IMG/VR virus record: IMGVR_UViG_3300005529_000076
Location: 1-32,806 of that record
DNA from: a virus
Direction: 5' to 3' (one strand)
DNA length: 32,806 nt
Position numbers and translations under genes: made by a program. This document shows positions 6,264 to 12,566 of the stretch, one piece after another. Under the pieces are notes generated by a model. That model made no database searches. It was not told where the DNA came from and worked only from the letters and a program-made list of their open reading frames with translations. Each line of letters begins with the position of its first letter. The first letter of the stretch is position 1.

Positions 6264-6307
6264 GGTGCGTCGCTCCCGCTCCACGCTCAGAGAGGGAGCG
6301 ACGCACC
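6264..6307 (+). promoter_or_regulatory. 14-bp perfect stem-loop between two genes
   Basis: GGTGCGTCGCTCCC (6264-6277) pairs perfectly with GGGAGCGACGCACC (6294-6307) around a 16-nt loop. It starts 8 bp after the stop at 6256 and ends 50 bp before the next ATG. There is no T-run, so it is not a textbook intrinsic terminator; an attenuator, a processing site or an mRNA-stability element is as likely. Confidence 0.7.
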
Positions 6308-6357
6308 GCACAGACCCACTCCGGGATTCCTCCCCAACCCAACCCAGGACCCGACCA

Positions 6358-6789
6358 ATGGGTGAACAAACACCAGATCTCGGCCGCGTTCTCGTCGGCA
6401 ACCCGCAATGCCCGAAGTGCCGGGCCAACCACCCGGCCACCTGGGACTGTCAGGCAATGATCGAGGATTCCATGAAGCGGGCGTTCAACCAAACACCAGC
6501 CCTGAGCCGAGAGGACGTGAAGGGGGCGGTTGAGAGGCTTGGCAATGCCTGCGGCTTCAATCGCGATGGCGGTATGGGCGACGTGCGCGTGCTCAAAGCC
6601 GATCTCCGCACCGTCCTAGCTGTCCTCGCCTCTCGCGCCCTAGGGGGCGGGGAGGAGTGGGAACTCACTCACGAAATGCTCGAAGCCGGCATAGCCTCGC
6701 TCGGCAGCGACGACGACCGAAGCTCCCCCGAAGTGGTTAGCGACCTGTGGGCCGCCATGATCCAAGCCGCTCCCGGGAAGGAGGGGTAG
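6358..6789 (+). CDS. Hypothetical protein with zinc knuckle (143 aa)
   Basis: The start at ATG 6358 follows the stem-loop and an unstructured spacer. The N-terminal CPKCRANHPATWDC could bind zinc (Cys-x2-Cys...His...Cys). A helical body follows: REDVKGAVERLGNACGF, VLKADLRTVLAVLASRAL, and an acidic C-terminal third (EEWELTHEMLEAG, VVSDLWAAMIQ). The same frame is open back to 5797, but that upstream part is out-of-frame shadow of the 5969 gene. The stop TAG abuts the next ATG at 6790. Confidence 0.75.
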   Translation: MGEQTPDLGRVLVGNPQCPKCRANHPATWDCQAMIEDSMKRAFNQTPALSREDVKGAVERLGNACGFNRDGGMGDVRVLKADLRTVLAVLASRALGGGEEWELTHEMLEAGIASLGSDDDRSSPEVVSDLWAAMIQAAPGKEG

Positions 6790-7128
6790 ATGAGCCCGGA
6801 CGTGCTCACGTTCGGCGAGGTGTGCGGCAGGCTCCGGGTCAGCGACAAGACCTTGCGGGGAATCTTGGAGCGTGGCGAACTGCGCGCCCGCAAGGTCGGC
6901 GCACACTGGCGCATTAGATCCGACGATCTCGACGCCTACCTTCGGGGGCCTGAATGTCCGTCTTCAAGCGAGGCGATTTCTGGTGGTACGACTTCACCCT
7001 CCGAGACGGCAAGCGCCGCCGCGCCTCCACGAAACAACGTAGTAAGGCTGCGGCGCTCCGCGTTGAAGCGCGCGAGCGCGAGCGGGCCGAGCTGGGCGAA
7101 GCACCTGCCCAATTCATACCGACGCTAA
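6790..7128 (+). CDS. Excisionase-like HTH protein with apparent 3' frameshift (112 aa as read)
   Basis: Residues 6-52 match the winged-helix excisionase/MerR-like domain: LTFGEVCGRLRVSDKTLRGILERGELRARKVG and WRIRSDDLDAYLR. Such proteins bind att-arm DNA and direct the integrase toward excision, or act as regulators. After YLRG the frame turns Ser/Ala/Arg-rich and overlaps the integrase by 175 bp. One extra G in the G5 run at 6944-6948 would give YLRGA-stop, with TGA directly before the integrase ATG. The true product is therefore probably about 54 residues, through a sequencing error, a natural mutation or slippage. Confidence 0.72.
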   Translation: MSPDVLTFGEVCGRLRVSDKTLRGILERGELRARKVGAHWRIRSDDLDAYLRGPECPSSSEAISGGTTSPSETASAAAPPRNNVVRLRRSALKRASASGPSWAKHLPNSYRR

Positions 7129-8063
7129 AGGAGGCCGCCGATCGCTGGTTCGCTTCCAAGGTGGAAGGACGTAAGTCCGCTTCGACGGTGGCTCTGCGCC
7201 TGGAGATCGCCCTTCGCACCTTTGACCCTGACGCTCTCGTTACGGATATCCGTACCCCAGACGTCGAAGACGCCATACAGCGTCGGCGTCTGGAAGTTTC
7301 CCGCCAGGGCAAGGTTCCGTCGAACGCGACCGTCAATCGCGACCTTGTTGACACGACGCTACGCCCAATTCTGGGGTATTGCCGGGCCATACTCGAGATA
7401 CCGTGTCCGGCGATCGATTGGCGGCGCCTGCGTCTCCCTGAGCCTAAGGGACGCACGCGCGATTTCACGGTGGCCGAACTTCACGCGTGGCGGACCGCAC
7501 TCCCGGTGCATCACCGCCCCGTCTTCGACTTCATTGCCGCCTTCGGCGTCCGCTTGAGCGAAGCCTTCTTTCCCCCCGCCGCCTTCGATCCCGAGACGCG
7601 GATCATCACGCTTCGCCAGCGCAAGAACGGCCTGCCGCATGTGCTGACGCTGACGCCGGAGGAGGCGAGGGAGCTTGCAGCTCGGCGGGGGAGAGCGCTC
7701 GAAGCAGGCTTGCCGAGCCTCTGGTTTCGGGAGGGTCGGCGGCGTCTTTGGCCGATCACCCCGCGCGGCTTCCAGAATGCCTCCTACAAGGCGCTGAGAG
7801 CCGCAGGCGTGGCTGACGCCCGGGCCGTGCATGATCTGCGCCACCACGCGGCGACGGCCTTCCTGAGGCTTCCTGGGGCCACGGCGTTCAGCGTGCAGCA
7901 GTTCCTCGGCCATGAGGATATCAAGTCAACCGCCAGGTATGCACACGTCAGCCAAACCGACGTTTACAACATTCGACGGCGCGCCAGCGCCACAAACGCC
8001 CGTTTAGACGAGACAGAGGCTAGCGAAAACAGTAAGATAACCGACGAACGCACCGGCACCTAA
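6954..8063 (+). CDS. int: Tyrosine-family phage integrase (369 aa)
   Basis: Site-specific recombinase for integration and excision. An N-terminal DNA-binding strand region (FKRGDFWWYDFTLRDGKRR) is followed by a core-binding helical domain (about 57-150) and the catalytic domain (about 170-340). Active-site residues visible: Arg200 in GVRLSEA, Lys224 in RQRKNG, His293-x-x-Arg296 in HDLRHH, His320 in LGHEDI and Tyr329 in STARYAHVS. The start ATG at 6954 directly follows an in-frame TGA and a G-rich run. The C-terminal tail past 345 is polar. The TAA stop at 8061-8063 falls inside the tRNA-Leu-like sequence, so the 3' end of int overlaps the likely attachment core. Confidence 0.95.
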   Translation: MSVFKRGDFWWYDFTLRDGKRRRASTKQRSKAAALRVEARERERAELGEAPAQFIPTLKEAADRWFASKVEGRKSASTVALRLEIALRTFDPDALVTDIRTPDVEDAIQRRRLEVSRQGKVPSNATVNRDLVDTTLRPILGYCRAILEIPCPAIDWRRLRLPEPKGRTRDFTVAELHAWRTALPVHHRPVFDFIAAFGVRLSEAFFPPAAFDPETRIITLRQRKNGLPHVLTLTPEEARELAARRGRALEAGLPSLWFREGRRRLWPITPRGFQNASYKALRAAGVADARAVHDLRHHAATAFLRLPGATAFSVQQFLGHEDIKSTARYAHVSQTDVYNIRRRASATNARLDETEASENSKITDERTGT

Positions 8064-8096
8064 ATCCAGTGCGTCTGCCAGTTCCGCCACATCCGC
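8051..8096 (-). other. 5' half of tRNA-Leu(TAG), candidate att site
   Basis: Read on the - strand from 8096 it gives acceptor strand GCGGATG, a complete D-arm (GCGGAACTGGCAGACGC), the 5' anticodon stem CTGGA and the loop TTTAGGT with anticodon TAG. The following GCCGG pairs only partly (one mismatch, one wobble) with that stem. No variable arm, T-arm or acceptor 3' strand follows, so it is not a working tRNA. Its position at the end of int strongly suggests an attachment site with crossover in the anticodon loop. Confidence 0.8.
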
Positions 8097-8232
8097 GCCG
8101 AGGGAAAACCCGCGATTTCGCCCTCTGCATCGGCTATTTAGGACGGCAAGCAAGCGAAGGGGAGGGCAGTTGAGCGGAAACGTTTACGGCACACCAGCGA
8201 CACAATCCGTTTCCGAGTCGTTCGGAGGCTGA
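8097..8232. other. Non-coding junction beside the tRNA fragment
   Basis: No convincing gene. This stretch lies upstream of the tRNA-Leu 5' half and could have been copied with it from a host tRNA promoter region; no clear -35/-10 pair is visible toward the tRNA. It contains the inverted repeat at 8175-8215. Confidence 0.5.
8175..8215. repeat. 8-bp inverted repeat near att
   Basis: CGGAAACG at 8175-8182 and CGTTTCCG at 8208-8215 are perfect inverted arms 25 bp apart; the left arm runs into the palindrome AAACGTTT. The spacing fits a pair of protein-binding sites, for example integrase arm or accessory-factor sites, better than an RNA hairpin. Confidence 0.5.
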
Positions 8233-8439
8233 ATGAGCAAAGAGGCCCGTATGCAAACCGGAAAGCTCGGCTATCGCACGCGTCACTGGAGCGGTCTGCG
8301 CTTTGTCGGTGACGCTGACGTTCAGTGGAAACCGGGCGATCGCATCCTCCGCGGACGCGGCTCCTATCGCTTCTTCTACGGGGTCGGCCGACGCAGCAAC
8401 CGGCGCGCTTTCTATCCAGGTCGCTATTCGCGCTGGTAG
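8233..8439 (+). CDS. Small basic aromatic-rich protein (68 aa)
   Basis: The ATG at 8233 has GGAGG about six bases upstream. Strongly basic with many Arg, Tyr, Trp and Phe residues (YRTRHWSGLRF, GRGSYRFFYGVGRRSNRRAFYPGRYSRW); no acidic cluster, signal peptide or TM segment. It could bind nucleic acid. No family recognised. It sits between the att-like site and the convergence zone, where phages often carry lysogenic-conversion or moron genes. Confidence 0.55.
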   Translation: MSKEARMQTGKLGYRTRHWSGLRFVGDADVQWKPGDRILRGRGSYRFFYGVGRRSNRRAFYPGRYSRW

Positions 8440-8485
8440 CTCTTAATCCCCCGCCACTTACAGACCCATCCAATGGGGAGAGGAA

Positions 8486-8722
8486 ATGAGTTCGGAACTG
8501 ATTTCGTCGTCAGAGCTTGCGCGAATGCGCCTGCGTCGCCGAATGAAGGCACGCGGCGCTTGGTGGGACTGGAAACACGCCTTCAAAGCTCGGCGCCGGG
8601 TGTGGCAAGTCGCTAGACCTCGGACCCTCGAAGTGCGGTCGCTCGAACGGCTTTCCGACTATCTGGATAGGATGGCGGAACGGAGTGACGCCACGCACGA
8701 TGGTTCAGCTAATCCGGGATGA
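8486..8722 (+). CDS. Small basic protein (78 aa)
   Basis: Good ribosome site GGGAGAGGAA directly before the ATG at 8486. Basic helical stretch (ELARMRLRRRMKARGAWWDWKHAFKARRRVWQVAR), then a short helix (SLERLSDYLDRMAER) and a polar tail. It shares the basic, Trp-rich character of the preceding gene, 46 bp upstream, so they are probably co-transcribed. Function unknown. Confidence 0.55.
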   Translation: MSSELISSSELARMRLRRRMKARGAWWDWKHAFKARRRVWQVARPRTLEVRSLERLSDYLDRMAERSDATHDGSANPG

Positions 8723-8892
8723 AGTAAATGCTGCGGGCCGGGCGCTACTCCGGCTCCCACTTAGCCGGCGAGTTAGCGTTGCAAGAACGTCGATACCCCG
8801 CCGGGTGGCCCTCCAGGGCGTGTCTGCTTCCACGCCGCCGCAGCGCTGCCGAGTTTAGCCGATTTGGCGCTAAAGTCGCTCAAAATCGAGCG
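8723..8892. terminator. Convergence zone with weak bidirectional hairpins
   Basis: The + and - transcription units meet here. Candidate hairpins: TTTAGC/GCTAAA (8854-8874, 9-nt loop) and CGCTC/GAGCG (8877-8892, 6-nt loop), flanked by short A and T runs. Neither is strong; termination is inferred mainly from gene orientation. No gene is supported in the interval. Confidence 0.35.
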
Positions 8893-9156
8893 CTAATTCC
8901 CGACGATCCTTCCAAGCCTCGCGTTGGCTGAAGAAGCCTGTACGGCTGCTGTCTGAGCGTTCTGAGCCGCCGCTTCGGCTTGCTGATGGTTCAGGTAGTT
9001 CGTCACCAGCACCGTCACCCAGGCGGCGATGACGATGCCGATCAGCCATTGCAGCCTTGCCGTCCACCGCTTCACTTCGGTGGTGACGGACTGCACGTCC
9101 TGCATCGCAGCTTCGAGTGCGGTCACGCGACGATCTAGCTCCGCGTTTGTGGCCAA
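8893..9156 (-). CDS. XhlA-like single-TM lysis-associated protein (87 aa)
   Basis: N-terminal coiled coil (ELDRRVTALEAAMQDVQSVTTEVKRW, residues 5-31), one TM segment at about 36-54 (LQWLIGIVIAAWVTVLVTNYL), then an Ala/Gln-rich tail. This layout matches small hemolysin/XhlA-type proteins found beside holin and endolysin genes, which help membrane disruption. The start is a TTG at 9156, because the frame has no ATG or GTG close by. The last gene of the late operon in the window, 14 bp after the 34-aa microprotein. Confidence 0.75.
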   Translation of the reverse strand: MATNAELDRRVTALEAAMQDVQSVTTEVKRWTARLQWLIGIVIAAWVTVLVTNYLNHQQAEAAAQNAQTAAVQASSANARLGRIVGN

Positions 9157-9169
9157 CGTTGGACACCCG

Positions 9170-9274
9170 TCATGGATTGCCGAAGTACCAGCCGATGAAA
9201 GCGATGAGCCCGATGATCAGCAGGCCGATGCCGAGCATGGTGAGGTCGGGATAGCCGGGTCTGTCGTCGTTCAT
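9170..9274 (-). CDS. Single-TM microprotein, lysis cassette (34 aa)
   Basis: ATG at 9274 overlaps the TGA of the 31-aa gene (ATGA), with GAGG just upstream. Sequence begins MNDDRPGYPDLTM, then a TM segment (LGIGLLIIGLIAFIGWYF) and ends GNP. Acidic outside end and hydrophobic core suggest N-out or N-in single-span topology; not decidable. No lipobox, so not a classic o-spanin. Shorter than usual annotation limits. Sited between the holin and the XhlA-like gene, it is probably lysis-related by position. Confidence 0.65.
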   Translation of the reverse strand: MNDDRPGYPDLTMLGIGLLIIGLIAFIGWYFGNP

Positions 9275-9366
9275 CGCCTCGCCGCCAGCCAGGGGAGCAG
9301 CCACCAGCCGATCATAAAGCCGACGACGACCCCTCCGGAAAGACAGACGACCCCGAAAGCGATCAT
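9271..9366 (-). CDS. Single-TM microprotein, lysis cassette (31 aa)
   Basis: ATG at 9366 overlaps the holin stop (ATGA) and its own TGA overlaps the next ATG at 9274, so three genes are chained by 4-bp overlaps. Almost wholly hydrophobic: MIAFGVVCLSGGVVVGFMIG, then WWLLPWLAARR with a basic C-terminus, predicted N-out/C-in if the positive-inside rule holds. It could be an antiholin, a pinholin-like peptide or a holin partner. No family recognised. Confidence 0.62.
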   Translation of the reverse strand: MIAFGVVCLSGGVVVGFMIGWWLLPWLAARR

Positions 9367-9569
9367 TGCCCCTGAGCCGCCTTCAGCTTCGACTGCGCCT
9401 GCATCTTGTCGTAGATGGAGAACGCGATCGGGACGATGACCATGACCGCGCCGACGAGCTGGTTGGCCTGGTCCTGCGTCGCCCAGCCGTGAACGACGAG
9501 AGCCCCGCCCCAGCCGGTCACCACATGGCGCACCACGCCCAACGCGATCTTGCCGATGATGCTTTCCAT
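9363..9569 (-). CDS. Putative two-TM holin (68 aa)
   Basis: Two hydrophobic spans, about residues 5-27 (IGKIALGVVRHVVTGWGGALVV) and 36-53 (NQLVGAVMVIVPIAFSIY), joined by a short polar turn (GWATQDQA), with a charged C-terminal tail (KMQAQSKLKAAQGQ). The RHV.T..GG.LV..G pattern followed by LVGAVM resembles the small Pam3-gp28-type phage holins, recalled from memory. It would form inner-membrane lesions that let the M15 endolysin reach the wall. It lies three genes downstream of that endolysin. Confidence 0.8.
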   Translation of the reverse strand: MESIIGKIALGVVRHVVTGWGGALVVHGWATQDQANQLVGAVMVIVPIAFSIYDKMQAQSKLKAAQGQ

Positions 9570-9573
9570 CGGA

Positions 9574-9945
9574 TTATCCGTTGGCGTTCTTGAAGGCGGT
9601 CACGCCCGATTCGATCGCCGCCTTGCCCACAGCGGCGCCGGCCTGGATCGCGGTCACGGCCGCCGCGCCGATTGCGGAGCCGCCAGAGACCGATCCGGCG
9701 TATTTCTGGATGGCGGCCTCCACATCCGCGGCGAGGACGCCCAGCGCCCCTTCCAGGGCCGTGCCGGTCCATTCCTCGGCGATGTTGAGCGCGGCCTTGG
9801 CGTCGGCCCCCAGCGTGTTCACGGCGGCCTGGACGACCGGATCGGCGGCGACCTGCTGGCCGATGTTGGCGAGCCACTGTTCGGCCTCAGTCACCGCCTC
9901 GCCGAAGGTGATCTTGCCGTTGATGAGGGCGCTCAGGATGGACAT
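9574..9945 (-). CDS. Hypothetical phage protein in lysis cassette (123 aa)
   Basis: The start is the ATG at 9945, with AAAGGAA six bases upstream; the frame opens earlier but that part is Arg-rich shadow of the endolysin. Helical, very Ala-rich; EQWLANIGQQVAADPVVQAAVNTLGADAKAAL is amphipathic and GGSAIGAAAVTAIQAGAAVGKAAIESG is mildly hydrophobic and could associate with membrane. From memory, similar Ala-rich proteins sit next to phage holins without assigned function. Confidence 0.75.
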   Translation of the reverse strand: MSILSALINGKITFGEAVTEAEQWLANIGQQVAADPVVQAAVNTLGADAKAALNIAEEWTGTALEGALGVLAADVEAAIQKYAGSVSGGSAIGAAAVTAIQAGAAVGKAAIESGVTAFKNANG

Positions 9946-9956
9946 GCTGGTTCCTT

Positions 9957-10388
9957 TCAGGGTGGATATGCGGAGGGGTCCAACTGGAAGTGACCCCAGT
10001 CGCGAAAGTGACTGGGTACGCCGTCGATCCAGGCTCCGACCGGCTGGCCACCCCACTGGACCTTGATCCCGAGGCGAGCGGCCGAAGCGAGAACCTGGGC
10101 GCCGATGAGCCCGAAGACATGGGCCTCCCGACCCGGCGCGAAACTGACCTTGCCGTCTTCCAGAGCGGCCACGTCACAGGCCATGGCGACGTTGCCGTAG
10201 CGGGCGTCCGGCAGATGCCGGGAGTGCATCGTCTGGCTGTGGCCGCTCGCCACCGCTTCGGCTTCGGCCTGGAGGGTTCGGAGACCGTAGTCGACCATGA
10301 ACGGCTGCGGGCTCTGCGAGGCGGCGCGGACGACCTTGGCCAGGTCGGGGTGGACGTGCGCCAGGTTCGCCTCCGAGCGAGCGTCCAT
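9957..10388 (-). CDS. M15-family peptidase endolysin (143 aa)
   Basis: Predicted zinc peptidase that cuts peptidoglycan peptide cross-links at lysis. Motifs match the M15 (VanY/L-alanyl-D-glutamate) fold: HVHPDL near the start, GLRT around residue 37, and metal ligands His58 in HSRHLPDARYG, Asp72 in ACDVAAL and His133 in DWGHFQLDP. No signal peptide, so it needs the holin. The ATG at 10388 has AAAGG seven bases upstream. It is separated from the upstream late gene by about 235 bp containing a gene on the opposite strand. Confidence 0.9.
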   Translation of the reverse strand: MDARSEANLAHVHPDLAKVVRAASQSPQPFMVDYGLRTLQAEAEAVASGHSQTMHSRHLPDARYGNVAMACDVAALEDGKVSFAPGREAHVFGLIGAQVLASAARLGIKVQWGGQPVGAWIDGVPSHFRDWGHFQLDPSAYPP

Positions 10389-10429
10389 CCAGTCGCCTTT
10401 CGGTGGAAGGTGTGGTAGAGGCGCTGCCC

Positions 10430-10753
10430 GTGGAGAAGGTCACGGACGCCAAGTTCAAGGTCATCCGAGAGGCGAACGACGCCCCGAGCCGCTGGCGACT
10501 CTCCCTGGGCGTGTTCGCCGTTTACTTCCTGCTTGTCGGGATCCTGACGGAGACCGGGATTATCCGGCCGCAGTCGGCTACGTGGACCGTGATGGTCGCG
10601 GCAGGCGGCGCCATAATGGTTGATCTACTGCGTCGGCTGAACAAAGCCTTGGGTCAGCTGTGGCAGCGCGCGCGCCCCGGCTACTACCGCCGGTGCTTTG
10701 AGCTGGGGCAGCTGGTTGCGAAGGCCAGCGGCCCACGCCGGCCGAGCCGTTAG
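10430..10753 (+). CDS. Two-TM membrane protein on the strand opposite the late operon (107 aa)
   Basis: GTG at 10430 has GAGG eight bases upstream; an in-frame GTG at 10403 lacks a ribosome site. Codons end mostly in G or C as in real genes here. The N-terminus is charged and cytosolic-looking (EKVTDAKFKVIREANDAPSRWR), followed by TM spans at about 23-41 and 50-67 and a basic C-terminus. The last 129 bp overlap the 3' end of the 646-aa gene on the other strand. The start is 41 bp from the divergent endolysin start. A holin, antiholin or lysis-timing protein is the likeliest guess. Confidence 0.7.
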   Translation: MEKVTDAKFKVIREANDAPSRWRLSLGVFAVYFLLVGILTETGIIRPQSATWTVMVAAGGAIMVDLLRRLNKALGQLWQRARPGYYRRCFELGQLVAKASGPRRPSR

Positions 10754-12565
10754 CGCCTTCGAGAGCACCTTGCGGCCCGCGTTCGTGTAGGCCACTGTCA
10801 CCGCAGCGGCCGGAATGCCGGTGGCCGGATGAAGCATCACATGCAGACCGTGGCCCCCGCCTAGGATCATGCCAGCCAGCAAGCCCCGGGTAGCCGTGCC
10901 GCTATCGGGAACCGACGACGGCAGCACTTCGGAGCCGGCCGTAGCCAGGTCCTGCATCGTCGCCTTGCCCTGAGCGAAGGCGGCTTTTCTGAGCGATGGA
11001 TCAGACGCTCTGGCGGCGCCGAGAAGCTGGGAGGGCGTGAAGACGCCGCCTCTGGCCGCCGCGCCCGCGCTTCCGGCCGCACGCTGAAGGACCACGAGTT
11101 GCCGCCAGCCCTGGTTGATGGCCGAGAGCTGATCGGCCACCGCCGGGTTGCTGCGGGTCACGAGGTCCCGCAATTCGCCCTGAAGGTCGGCGAGCAGATA
11201 CCCGAGTTCGCGTTCTCCGGTGGCAGAGGACCCGCGATAGGCTCTCGCCAGCCTGCCGATCTCGGCATCCGCCGACTTCATGGCATCGCCGCTCATAGAA
11301 AGGCCGCCGTTCTGGAACGGACGCGCGACCCACTGAGCGACGATGTTGCCGAACTGCTTTTGCTGGGCCTCGGGCAGCATGTCGGCAGCCCGGCCCAGGT
11401 TCCTCACGCCGATGGCGAAGTCGGCATCCGGTGCAACGGTGAGGCCGGGCAACACCGCCTCATAAGCATTCGAGAGTTCGGTCGTGGCGTGCTCGACGGC
11501 CGATTGTCCGGCCGGAACGTCCTTGGGGAGCGTCTTGCCGATCGGGGCCAGCACCCGATTGACCACGGCGCGGTTGAAGCCCTGGAGACTGCGGCCCTGG
11601 GCGGCTTTGATCACGTCACCGACGATCGGAAGGGATGTGGCGGCATCCTCGAGCCGCTTGACTGTCCCGCCCGCGATCTGGCCAGGCGTGAGATCAACGC
11701 CTTCCGCCGCGAGCTGCTGGGCTGCCGGCGCGATTTTGGGCGCGATGACAGCGCCGATACGGTTCAGGGCCACATCGCCGAGCTTGCCGCCAACGGCGCC
11801 AAGTCCGGCGCTTTCGGCCGTGGCGCGCAGATCGTCGGGATTGTCGGTGTTGAGCGCACCAAAAGCGCCGCCCGCAAGCCAGGGGTTCTTGGTGAGCACA
11901 CTGATTGGAATGGCCGATGCGGCATTGGCGACAAATTCAGCGACCGGATCAGGAACGATCCCCTTAGCCGCCGCGTCAGCCAGCGCCTGCCGATGTGAGG
12001 CGTTCGCTTCGTCAACGGTCGGCAACCCAAGCGCGCCGCCGAGTTGGTCGATCTGCTTGAAGCCCGGCAGCCCGGCCAGCCAGTGAGCGGCGTTATCCAG
12101 AGGCTTTTCGAGGCCCGCGGCGATCCCTAGGCCGATGTCCTTGCGCTGCGGCAGGTTGCCGGGCTGCGGGCCTCCCCAAATGTCGCTAATGCTGAGACCC
12201 GAGTTCGCGCCCGTCTGTCCCGCGATGAAGGCTGGATTGGCGGAGCCCCGAACGTTGATGACCGTGCCGTTCGGACCCGAACTCGCATCGCTTTGATTGG
12301 GATCGCCGCCGCCGATATAGGCGACGTTTCCCGACGCATCGCGCCACCAGGTCGGATGCTGGGGGTCCTGCGTCAGCGTCGGCTGGCCGGTCGGATTCGG
12401 CGTGTTGTTCTGGCTGACCGGAGGAGGCCCGGCGCCAAGCTGTGCGGCTTGGTCGGCTGGGATATAGCCCGGATCGCCGTAGTTAGCCGGCAGCGCCGCA
12501 AGGGCCGCCATGTTATCCTGCGGCGCGGCCTTCGGGCTGCCCCAGATGTCGTCAATGCTGGGCAT
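10625..12565 (-). CDS. Ejection/internal virion protein (646 aa)
   Basis: Large Ala-, Gly- and Gln-rich protein placed where podoviruses keep DNA-ejection proteins. The N-terminal 140 residues are low-complexity with two DIWG motifs (residues 6-9 and 128-131) and a TWWRDASGNVAYIGG segment. The rest is mainly helical, with hydrophobic stretches (PWLAGGAFGALN, GLLAGMILGGGHG) and many amphipathic helices, as expected for a protein that threads out of the capsid and inserts in membranes. No enzyme motif. The start follows directly after the 636-aa gene. Confidence 0.75.
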   Translation of the reverse strand: MPSIDDIWGSPKAAPQDNMAALAALPANYGDPGYIPADQAAQLGAGPPPVSQNNTPNPTGQPTLTQDPQHPTWWRDASGNVAYIGGGDPNQSDASSGPNGTVINVRGSANPAFIAGQTGANSGLSISDIWGGPQPGNLPQRKDIGLGIAAGLEKPLDNAAHWLAGLPGFKQIDQLGGALGLPTVDEANASHRQALADAAAKGIVPDPVAEFVANAASAIPISVLTKNPWLAGGAFGALNTDNPDDLRATAESAGLGAVGGKLGDVALNRIGAVIAPKIAPAAQQLAAEGVDLTPGQIAGGTVKRLEDAATSLPIVGDVIKAAQGRSLQGFNRAVVNRVLAPIGKTLPKDVPAGQSAVEHATTELSNAYEAVLPGLTVAPDADFAIGVRNLGRAADMLPEAQQKQFGNIVAQWVARPFQNGGLSMSGDAMKSADAEIGRLARAYRGSSATGERELGYLLADLQGELRDLVTRSNPAVADQLSAINQGWRQLVVLQRAAGSAGAAARGGVFTPSQLLGAARASDPSLRKAAFAQGKATMQDLATAGSEVLPSSVPDSGTATRGLLAGMILGGGHGLHVMLHPATGIPAAAVTVAYTNAGRKVLSKALTARPAWAAGLRNQLPQLKAPAVVAGARALPQLTQGFVQPTQ

Positions 12566-12566
12566 G

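Noticed and set aside
5797-6789. 330-residue protein in one frame
   Set aside because: The middle is an out-of-frame shadow of the 5969 gene and contains the promoter and dyad; only 6358-6789 looks genuine.
8051-8096. A functional tRNA gene
   Set aside because: Only the 5' half is present; no T-arm, variable arm or 3' acceptor strand, and the anticodon stem has a mismatch.
8728-8931. 67-residue + strand protein
   Set aside because: Arg/Ser-rich, no ribosome site, overlaps the XhlA-like gene end.
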